NCBI GenBank assembly: GCA_021323915.1
Contig: JAJPKB010000374.1
Span: 1 to 45,715 of the forward strand
From: Chloroflexota bacterium
Lineage (GTDB): Bacteria > Chloroflexota > UBA6077 > FW602-bin22 > CADDYW01
Reading direction: 5' to 3'
Length of the DNA stretch: 45,715 bases
Every line of letters starts with the position of its first letter. Within the stretch, counting starts at the first letter, position 1. Positions 39,526-45,715 of the stretch are shown piece after piece. The notes beneath the pieces were generated by a model. It had not been told where the DNA came from and did no database searches. It saw nothing but the letters and a program-made list of their open reading frames with translations. Made by a program: the position numbers and the translations under genes.

Positions 39526-40648
39526 ATGAAACGACCTGTTTTTGTGCGGGCGCTCACCCCCAACGAGCACGACTGCCTCGTCGCTGGCTTGCGCTCTCCC
39601 GAGGCCTTCGTGCTGCGCCGCTGCCAGATTCTGCTCGCGTCGGCGCGGGGCAAGATCGCCCGCCAGATCGCCACTGACCTGGGCTGCGACGACCAGACCG
39701 TGCGCAACGCCATCGCCGCTTTCAAGATCCGGGGGCTCGCCTGTCTGGCGGTGCCGTCGGCGCGGCCCCACACGATCCACGCGGCGTTCGATGCCGCGCG
39801 CGCCGAGCAACTCCAGGCCTTGCTCCACCAGAGCCCGCGTGCGTTTGGCAAGCCAACGAGCGTGTGGACCTTGGACTTGGCGGCCGAGGTCAGCTTCGAG
39901 CGGGGCGTGTCGTCCGAGCGGGTCACCGGCGAGACCGTCCGCGCGCGACTCTCGCCCGCCTCGACGTGTGCTGGCAGCGGGCGAAGGAATGGATCACCAG
40001 CCCCGACCCGGCGTATGTCCGAAAAAAAGGGCGCGCGATCGTCTGATCCGTCTCTTGTCGTCTCACCCGGCCTGGGCATTGGGCTTCGAGGACGAGACCT
40101 GGTGGAGCAGGACGGCCCCGCCGGCCATGCACGCGTGGGCGCCGAAGGACCAACCGTTGCGGCTGATCGAGCAATCGGTCCTCAAGGATGATCCAGACCC
40201 CAAAGCCCTGGCCGCCTACGGGCTCCTGGTCCGGACGGCGGACGCGGCCGAGCAGACCTGGCTGCGCTTCGTGGACGGCCGCCCCCTCAGCGTGGTGACG
40301 CTCTCCTTCCTGGACTGGTGCTGCACCAAGCTCGCGGCGCAGGGCAAGCGCGTTTTGCTTCTGGTCTGGGACAATGCCTCCTGGCATATCAGCCACGCCG
40401 TCCGCGATTGGATTCGCGCCCACAATCGGCAGGTCAAGCAAGACGGGACAGGCGTCCGCATCCTCTCTTGTGCCTTACCGATCAAAAGCCCGTGGCTCAA
40501 TCCGATCGAACCAAAGTGGATCCACACCCAGCGCAAAATCGTCGAGCCTGCGCGCCTGCTCCCCGCCCGCGAACTGGAGGACCGCGTCTGTGACGCCTTG
40601 GGCTGTTCCCACGAAGATCATCTCGTCATTCCCGACACGGTCGCCTGA
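39526..40648 (+). pseudogene. IS630-family transposase, frameshifted
   Basis: This DDE transposase of the IS630 family spans three frames. The N-terminal helix-turn-helix part (KIARQIATDLGCDDQTVRNA) is in one frame from ATG 39526. A middle segment (LARLDVCWQRAKEWITSPDP) is in another. The catalytic part (FEDETWWS, LLVWDNASWH and LNPIEPKWIH, giving D-D-E) is in a third. The second shift falls at an A7 run (40020-40026), a classic slippery site that may be a programmed -1 frameshift. The first, near 39945, has no such signal and is likely a mutation. The element is therefore probably not autonomous now. Confidence 0.8.
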
Positions 40649-40655
40649 TTGTGCG

Positions 40656-41597
40656 CTAGGGCTCGGGAATGGATAGAATCGCGTCCCATACGAGCTCACC
40701 GGTGATGACGCCCAAGGCGGCGACCTCAAGAGCGCCGTCATCGACCTCGTCGGTGGAGATGGCGAAGAGGGTGTCGCCATCGTGGGTTGTCTGGAACGGA
40801 TAGATCGCCCGACTGAGCGAGGAGTGGACCTGCTTTCCCCACTGCTCGCGGCCGCGCTTGGCGAGCTTCTGATTGGTCACGATGACGGTTAGGGTGGTGT
40901 TGCCACCGGGCGGCCGCGTAAGCTGGCCACTCGCGAGGCGCCGCTCGTACTCCTCGACCGGGTGGCGCCGCTCGCCCGTCTCCGGATCGCGATTGCCCCG
41001 GACGACGCGTCCCTGCCGATCGAGGATGACGCCAACCGCGTTGACGACAATAAAGGCGGCGATTTTGATCGGACCAACCTGCCGAAACGCAGCTCCCTGG
41101 CCGGTTCGCTCCGATCGCTCGCGGCCAAAGATCGCGCCGCAGCCCGCGCTCCGCCCGGCGCCCCGGGCGCCCAGGAGAAACACGCCCGGCTGTGCCGCGC
41201 TCACCGCGGTCTGGCCGAGCGCCAGGTCCGGGTAGATCCGGTTGGGCCGCGCGAAGTCCCAGATAATCGCGCCGGTCACGAGCGCGAACTTCTGCAGATC
41301 AAAGTCGTTGCGATGGTTCAACTCGGAGGCCACGCCGGCCGCTGCTTCCAGGCCGAACATCGAGCCCCCGGCGAGGACGATCGCGTGGTTCCACTCGTAC
41401 TCGCCGGTGATGCCGATCGCGCCGCCGCGCTTGTCGATCGAGGTGGAGGCTCCGTTGGGGAAGAGGAAGACAGTGCAGCCGGTTGGCCCTTCTGCGTACT
41501 CGGCCACGCCAATCTGGAAGGCTGGGAAATCGAAGGTCAGGGTACGCCCGGGAAACGTTGTCTGTGGGACAAGTTGAGTATTCCGATTCGTCAGCAT
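40656..41597 (-). CDS. P1-family (DmpA/S58) peptidase
   Basis: This 313-residue Ntn-type peptidase of the DmpA/S58 family cleaves itself to expose an N-terminal nucleophile and usually removes N-terminal residues from peptides or amides. The processing/nucleophile site is probably GGNTTLTVIVTNQ (Thr234 or Thr235). Other signatures are GRTLTFDFPAFQIGVAE near the N-terminus, GEYEWNHAIVLAGGSMFGLE and GARGAGRSAGCGAIFGRE. The start is ATG 41597, with GGCGGAG upstream. The TAG stop lies in the CTAG where the IS630 right end abuts. The gene appears intact and sits, in the same orientation, inside the split phosphotransferase gene. Its physiological substrate is unknown. Confidence 0.87.
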   Translation of the reverse strand: MLTNRNTQLVPQTTFPGRTLTFDFPAFQIGVAEYAEGPTGCTVFLFPNGASTSIDKRGGAIGITGEYEWNHAIVLAGGSMFGLEAAAGVASELNHRNDFDLQKFALVTGAIIWDFARPNRIYPDLALGQTAVSAAQPGVFLLGARGAGRSAGCGAIFGRERSERTGQGAAFRQVGPIKIAAFIVVNAVGVILDRQGRVVRGNRDPETGERRHPVEEYERRLASGQLTRPPGGNTTLTVIVTNQKLAKRGREQWGKQVHSSLSRAIYPFQTTHDGDTLFAISTDEVDDGALEVAALGVITGELVWDAILSIPEP

Positions 41598-41766
41598 TCC
41601 ACGCTCCGCCCACAGTCAATGCTCATCTGTTCGACGCATCCCGCGCCAGGTGACCACATAGTACCCCGACAGGGTGGGAGTTTGGGAGGAGCCCCCCAAA
41701 ATCTACCTCATTCCGGGCGGAGTGGCTGGGTACCAGTTGACACCGAATCGGTGTCCTGAAAGTGCA

Positions 41767-42083
41767 CTAGCGGGTTTCACCGCGCCGCTCTCGAAGGAGT
41801 AGATACCGTAGTTGCGCTCCGAGTCGGCAAGAATCGCCTCAGGGACGAGCCAACCCACCCGCTCGCGCAGGAACCTCAGGGTCCCGAACTCGCGTTGCAG
41901 TCGCTGGCGGTCATCCCGGACGTACTGCTTCACCAGCACAGTATGCCCATTCGTCGCGACGAGCCGGTACAAACGATTATTGCGGCCGCTGCCAACCGGT
42001 TCAGCTTCCTCGAACGTGCGCCCGAACAGGGCGCCCAGGCGCGCTCGAGCATCGGCGAGCACGTCCGCGTCGAGCACGCTCAC
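41767..42083 (-). pseudogene. Phosphotransferase (APH/choline-kinase type), N-terminal part
   Basis: About 105 codons of the kinase N-lobe remain: GSGRNNRLYRLVATNGHTVLVK (glycine-rich loop and ATP-binding lysine; seen as two adjoining pieces) and LRFLRERVGW. The frame then runs into insertion-end sequence after AVKPAS. The gene starts at GTG 42083, seven bases after the xanthine-dehydrogenase-type gene, and was probably co-transcribed with it. The catalytic half lies at 38755-39480 beyond the IS630-type insertion. Confidence 0.85.
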
Positions 42084-42090
42084 GGCTGGG

Positions 42091-44358
42091 CTAGGCTACT
42101 CCACTTGCCGAGCGGAGCGTGGCCAGCACGCGCTCGGCGGTCATTGGGATCTCCGTCGGACGGACGCCGATAGCATCGCGAACGGCATTGGCGATGGCGC
42201 CAGGGCCAGGAATGGCCGGCGGCTCGCCGACGCCTTTCGCGCCGAAGGGCCCATCCGGCGCTGGGACCTCGACGAGCACGGTGTCGATCGCCGGGAGATC
42301 CTCGGCGACCGGGAGGGCATAGTCCATGAGCGTCGCGGTGAGGAGTTGCCCTTCCTGATCGTAAACCAGTGCCTCGCGTAGTGCCCAACCGATCCCTTGG
42401 GCCACCCCACCCATGATCTGTCCCCGCACCTCGGCCGGGTTAATCGCCTTCCCGACATCCTGGATCGCGGCGTACTCCTTGACCTCGACCTGCCCGGTCG
42501 CGCGGTCCACCTGTACCTTCGCCAGGTGGACGGTAAACCCCGGCGCATTCGGCGCTTTGCCGCGCTTGCCCTGGCCCTGGACCGGTGCGTAGGGTGCCCC
42601 GAAGTTCATCGTCAGGTCGGCGATTTTCTCCAGGGTGATGCTCCGATCTGGCACGCCCTTCACGCGCACCGCGCCGTCGACGATCTCGAGATCCTCCATC
42701 GCCACCTCGAGCTCTTCGGCGGCGATGCGCAGAACCTGCTCACGTGCCTGTTGAGCGGCATTTTGAACGGCCGGGCCGACCATGTAGGTCGTCAAACTGC
42801 CGCCCGAGACCGGCCCGAAAGGCGCGGTCGAGGTATCGCCATTCACCACCCGGACTTTCTCAACTGGTACACCGAGGGCCTCAGCGGCGATGAGGGCGAA
42901 GCTCGTGTTCGTGCCGGTCAGGTCAACCGAGCCGGTGACGACGGTGAAGGTGCCGTCGGGCTCCATACGGCAGCCGGCCTCGGCCGGCATCAACCCGCCC
43001 GGCCAGCCGCCGATCGCCATCCCGACGCCTTCGTCCGGTTTTTTCTGGTCGCGGTTCTTCCAGATCGGATGCTCCCGTGCTTTCTCAAGGCAATCGCGCA
43101 GGCCGATGCGCGGCCACGGGTTTCCATCGATCCGGGGATCTCCCTCACTGACCGCGTTCTTCAGACGGAATTCGAGCGGGTCAAGGCCGAGCTTGCGCGC
43201 CAGTTCCTCGATCGTCGATTCCAGCGCAAAGTACGCCTGCTGGGCGCCGGGGGCGCGATAGGCCGCCGGGCTTACCTTGTTGGTCATGACCTCGATGCCC
43301 CGGATGTCGACGTTCGGGCAGCGATAGCTGCTGCCGAGTAAGGTGCAGCAGATGCCGAGGGGCGAGGCCGGGAAAGCGCCGGTGTCGAAAACAACCTGCG
43401 CCTGGAGGGCGGTCAGGATACCATCGTGCGTCGCGCCGGCCTTTACCTGGATCTCCGCTTCCGGAGCTGGGTTCGCCGCCATGTACTCCTCGGTGCGAGT
43501 GAAGGCGAGGCGGACCGGCCGCTTCACCGCCATCGCGACTGCCCCGACCAGTGGCTCGATCAGCATCAGCTTCGACCCAAAACCGCCGCCAACCGTCATG
43601 CCAACAACTTTGATTTTCGGAGCCGGCAGACCGAGGATTTTCGCAAGCTGCTGGCGAGGGTAAAATGTTCCCTGCGTTGAACTCCAGATCGTGAGCGTCC
43701 CGGACGGGTCCAGCCAGGCCGCGGCGGTCTGTGGCTCGATCGGCGACTGGTGAGTCCAGTTGCTCCGGAAGGTTAGCTCGACGACGGCGTCGGCCTGCCG
43801 GAAGCCGGCCTCGACGTCGCCGCGTCGCTGGCGGGTTTGATTCGAGACGTTAGGCGAAGACGGCGGCTCGATCTCCTCCTTAGCGCCGCTGACGCTCGCG
43901 TGGGCTTCGGTCTCGCCCACTGCGCTGATCGCCTTGAGCCGGGCGCGGGGCGCGTCGGCGGCGAGCGCCGCCCGTGGATCGATGACCGAAGGGAGCTGCT
44001 CATAGGTCACGTCGACCAGGGCGAGGGCATCCTCGGCAAGTGCCTCGGTCGGGGCAAGTACCACGGCGACCGGGTGGCCGTTGAAGACGACTTCGTCGGC
44101 GGCCAGCGGCTCGCCCTGTCGCGATGGGTCCGGGTGGGCAATCGGGAGATCCGCAGCGGTGAGAACGATGACGCCCGGGATCTGCTCCGCGGTGGACTTA
44201 GCGATCTTCAGGATTCGGGCGTGGGGATATGGGCTGACGACGAGCCGGGCGTGGAGCATGCCGGGCAGTTGGACGTCGCCAGCGTACTTGGCCTGGCCAG
44301 TGATCTTTTCGTAGCCATCAAGGCGACGGATGGAAGTTCCGACGACGGTGTCTGTCAT
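42091..44358 (-). CDS. Xanthine dehydrogenase-family molybdopterin-binding subunit
   Basis: This 755-residue large (molybdenum) subunit belongs to the xanthine-oxidase family, which hydroxylates purines, aldehydes or aromatic substrates. The N-terminal hammerhead domain (RRLDGYEKITGQAKYAGDV) and the Mo-pterin domain (VGGGFGSKLML, AYRAPGAQQAYFALES, GSVDLTGTNTSFALIAAEAL) are present. The catalytic glutamate is probably Glu712 in GVGEPPAIPGPGAI. The start is ATG 44358 with AGGAGAC upstream; a longer in-frame start at 44406 was rejected. No FAD or 2Fe-2S subunit gene is adjacent, which is unusual because these normally form an operon. The substrate is unknown. Confidence 0.9.
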   Translation of the reverse strand: MTDTVVGTSIRRLDGYEKITGQAKYAGDVQLPGMLHARLVVSPYPHARILKIAKSTAEQIPGVIVLTAADLPIAHPDPSRQGEPLAADEVVFNGHPVAVVLAPTEALAEDALALVDVTYEQLPSVIDPRAALAADAPRARLKAISAVGETEAHASVSGAKEEIEPPSSPNVSNQTRQRRGDVEAGFRQADAVVELTFRSNWTHQSPIEPQTAAAWLDPSGTLTIWSSTQGTFYPRQQLAKILGLPAPKIKVVGMTVGGGFGSKLMLIEPLVGAVAMAVKRPVRLAFTRTEEYMAANPAPEAEIQVKAGATHDGILTALQAQVVFDTGAFPASPLGICCTLLGSSYRCPNVDIRGIEVMTNKVSPAAYRAPGAQQAYFALESTIEELARKLGLDPLEFRLKNAVSEGDPRIDGNPWPRIGLRDCLEKAREHPIWKNRDQKKPDEGVGMAIGGWPGGLMPAEAGCRMEPDGTFTVVTGSVDLTGTNTSFALIAAEALGVPVEKVRVVNGDTSTAPFGPVSGGSLTTYMVGPAVQNAAQQAREQVLRIAAEELEVAMEDLEIVDGAVRVKGVPDRSITLEKIADLTMNFGAPYAPVQGQGKRGKAPNAPGFTVHLAKVQVDRATGQVEVKEYAAIQDVGKAINPAEVRGQIMGGVAQGIGWALREALVYDQEGQLLTATLMDYALPVAEDLPAIDTVLVEVPAPDGPFGAKGVGEPPAIPGPGAIANAVRDAIGVRPTEIPMTAERVLATLRSASGVA

Positions 44359-44508
44359 GTTCGTCTCCTGCTCGCTCGAAAGGTTGGCATGGCGCGTGAG
44401 CGACAAGGCGGCGTCGCGAACTCTCGCGCGTCCTTGCGCCTGTACTCAACTATAGACGAACGAGTGGACCGGTGACAAGCGATGGATTTCCTATGGTTTC
44501 TCGGGAGG

Positions 44509-44558
44509 ATGCACCTTACCCTCGCCCTCTTCCTTTTGAAAGAAGGGATTGGCGACGC
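44509..44558 (+). repeat. Palindromic repeat upstream of ABC permease (first copy)
   Basis: ACCTTACCCTCGCCCTCTTC, then CTTTTGAAAGAAGGGATTGG, is a short member of the same family. It overlaps the -35 of the candidate promoter at 44549. Confidence 0.45.
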
Positions 44559-44577
44559 CGATAGGCTAGCGTAGAAT
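44549..44577 (+). promoter_or_regulatory. Candidate promoter for ABC permease operon
   Basis: TTGGCG (44549-44554) and TAGAAT (44572-44577) are spaced by 17 bases. The predicted transcript would begin near 44584 and carry the 44625 palindromic repeat in its leader before the permease start at 44734. Confidence 0.45.
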
Positions 44578-44624
44578 GTCTCACAAATCCAGTGTGCTGC
44601 TGCCGAGAGAAGACTGCAGATGCG

Positions 44625-44721
44625 GAGTTACGCATAGCCCATCGGGCCTTCAGAGCAGGTGAATTGGGTAGGCACCCCTCCTCCTCGCCCCCTGGAAGAG
44701 GGCGAGGAGGAGGGAATTTTT
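44625..44721 (+). repeat. Extended (~97 bp) palindromic repeat upstream of ABC permease
   Basis: It begins GAGTTACGCATAGCCCATCG, continues through GAATTGGGTAGGCACCCCTC and a strong CCTCCTCGCCCCCTGG / GAGGGCGAGGAGG hairpin, and ends GGGAATTTTTA. It is the third extended copy. Its phase corresponding to the genic copies stays open (ELRIAHRAF, then GELGRHPS). GGAGGGG, the ribosome site of the permease, follows directly. Confidence 0.75.
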
Positions 44722-44733
44722 AGTGGAGGGGCA

Positions 44734-45687
44734 ATGATTGGTGCACGGACCGGTGTGATGCAGGGCGCCCAGCGCGCTCGAACCCACCAGCGCGCTTTGA
44801 ATTATCTCGCGCGGAATTGGCCACTCTATGCGATGATCTCGCCTGCGCTCATCGTGCTCGCCTTGTTCCACTACTATCCAATGTATGGGCTGGTGATCGC
44901 CTTTCAGGATTTCAATCCAGGGTTGGGCTTCGCCGGCTCGCCCTGGGTCGGTCTTCAAAACTTCGAGCTTCTGCTCGTGTTGCCTGACTTCGGACAGGTC
45001 TTCTGGAACACCCTGGTGATCGCCGTCGCCAAGATCGTCTCGGTGCAGGTCGTCGCGGTCATCTTTGCCTTGATGCTCAATGAGATTCGCTCAACCTTCT
45101 TCAAACGCACCATTCAGACGTTCGTCTACCTTCCCCACTTCCTTTCCTGGATCGTGCTAGGGGGAATCCTTTTCGACATCCTGAGCGCCCAGGGGATGGT
45201 CAACCAAGGGCTCGGAATGCTTGGCCTGAAGCCGATTCTGTTTTTGGGCAGCAACACCTGGTTTCAGCCAACGCTCGTCATCTCGAATCTCTGGAAAGAG
45301 GCCGGCTGGGCGGCGATCATCTACCTCGCCGGCCTGACCGGCATCGACCCGTCTCTCTACGAGGCCGCGGCGATCGACGGTGCCGACCGCTGGCACCAGA
45401 TGCTCCACGTGACCGTGCCTGGGATTCTCTCATTGGTTATCTTGATCGCCTGTCTGGATCTCGGGAACGTTCTCAACGCGGGCTTCGAGCAGATCCTCAC
45501 GCTCTATAACCCCGCCGTCTACGCCACGGGCGACATCCTCGACACCTGGGTTTACCGGCAGGGTCTGATCTCCGCGCAGTATAGCCTTGCTGCTGCGGTC
45601 GGCCTGGTGAAGTCTGCACTCAGTTTTGTCCTAATCCTGATCGCGTACTGGTTGGCGATGAAAGTATCAGATTACCGCATTTTCTAA
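44734..45687 (+). CDS. Sugar ABC transporter permease (LplB/MalF-type)
   Basis: This 317-residue integral membrane permease of a carbohydrate importer has about six hydrophobic membrane segments, the first at LYAMISPALIVLALFHYY. The EAA loop that contacts the ATPase reads YEAAAIDGADRW-HQMLHVTVP from about residue 209. The sequence resembles LplB/YteP-type permeases, often linked to uptake of uronides or complex saccharides. ATG 44734 was chosen over an in-frame ATG at 44659 because GGAGGGG is immediately upstream and the earlier start would translate repeat sequence. A second permease and binding protein probably follow beyond the window. Confidence 0.9.
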   Translation: MIGARTGVMQGAQRARTHQRALNYLARNWPLYAMISPALIVLALFHYYPMYGLVIAFQDFNPGLGFAGSPWVGLQNFELLLVLPDFGQVFWNTLVIAVAKIVSVQVVAVIFALMLNEIRSTFFKRTIQTFVYLPHFLSWIVLGGILFDILSAQGMVNQGLGMLGLKPILFLGSNTWFQPTLVISNLWKEAGWAAIIYLAGLTGIDPSLYEAAAIDGADRWHQMLHVTVPGILSLVILIACLDLGNVLNAGFEQILTLYNPAVYATGDILDTWVYRQGLISAQYSLAAAVGLVKSALSFVLILIAYWLAMKVSDYRIF

Positions 45688-45690
45688 GTG

Positions 45691-45715
45691 TGGCCCTCAC
45701 CCCGGCCCCTCTCCC
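45691..45715 (+). repeat. Palindromic repeat, truncated by window end
   Basis: GGCCCTCACCCCGGCCCCTC, then TCCC at the last base, is the left arm of another family member starting just after the permease stop. The right arm would lie beyond the window. Confidence 0.55.

Larger units (their letters stand above)
39477..41770. mobile_element. IS630-type insertion carrying a P1-peptidase gene
   Basis: The segment is bounded by CTAG on both sides and interrupts the phosphotransferase gene; IS630/Tc1 elements duplicate a TA, often within CTAG. Inside the left CTAG is TGTGTGCTCAGATCACGG. Inside the right CTAG, read inward, is TGCACTTTCAGGACACCG; they share a TCAG..CAC core. The segment holds the IS630 transposase and the dmpA-like gene. 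An internal CTAG at 40656-40659, with an end-like sequence just before it, marks the end of a standard 1,175-bp IS (39481-40655). The dmpA gene appears to be passenger DNA mobilised with an alternative right end. Confidence 0.7.

Noticed and set aside
39477-42083. Two independent phosphotransferase genes
   Set aside because: The two pieces are complementary halves and rejoin in frame at CTAG, so they are one interrupted gene.

Overview
The window is high-GC bacterial DNA (GC-rich third codon positions, frequent GTG/TTG starts, GGAGG-type ribosome binding sites). Its gene complement resembles Chloroflexota of the Thermomicrobia/Sphaerobacter type: a DUF255 protein, an XRE-NB-ARC-TPR regulator, fused CbiG-CbiH and CbiE-CbiT, and a mixed CobN/CbiX cobalamin set. 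This placement is inference from gene content; no rRNA or marker phylogeny was possible.

Layout. 1-1922: an IS110-family element whose upstream leader folds like a bridge RNA, then a gene remnant. 1912-11053: a probable sugar-acid/uronide catabolic locus, with an enolase-superfamily enzyme and a dehydrogenase on the minus strand, divergent from a plus-strand run of DUF255 protein, D-2-hydroxyacid dehydrogenase, Old-Yellow-Enzyme-like reductase, SDR and a GH88-like hydrolase. 11328-15598: a large ATPase-TPR regulator divergent from two cupin genes. 15599-16786: a long perfect hairpin, a decayed ribosomal protein L25 gene missed by ORF calling, an AT-rich promoter island and a 59-residue zinc-ribbon gene. 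16938-37587: a sigma70-like promoter, cobalamin riboswitch and intrinsic terminator in front of a ~20-kb, mostly translationally coupled cobalamin operon (cobO, cobN, chelatase I-D fusion, cbiX-LarC-like fusion, cbiC, cbiD, cbiET, cbiL, cbiF, cbiGH, cobB, cobQ, cobT). 37674-38597: a sugar isomerase with its own promoter and operator-like palindrome. 38755-42083: an aminoglycoside/choline-kinase-type phosphotransferase gene cut in two by a 2.29-kb IS630-type insertion that carries a P1-family peptidase gene. 42091-44358: a xanthine-dehydrogenase-type molybdenum subunit. 44549-45687: a sugar ABC permease and its promoter.

How the genes work together. The cobalamin operon encodes ring methylation, oxygen-independent ring contraction (CbiG/CbiD), amidation, adenosylation and lower-ligand activation. 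It has two different cobalt-insertion routes: CbiX-type early insertion, and CobN plus an AAA/VWA motor for late insertion. No CobK/CbiJ, CbiB, CobU or CobS gene is in the window, so those steps must be elsewhere or replaced.

Most unusual points: (1) a family of palindromic repeats, the best copies about 95 bp, lying between genes and also in frame inside cobN, the chelatase, the cbiX fusion, cbiGH and cobB; (2) a CbiX protein fused to a LarC-like domain that lacks its ligand motif, plus an unrecognised C-terminal domain; (3) CobN fused to an N-terminal thioredoxin-like 2Fe-2S domain; (4) the IS630-peptidase insertion, whose removal restores the phosphotransferase reading frame across a CTAG target; (5) a foldable candidate bridge RNA upstream of the IS110 recombinase.
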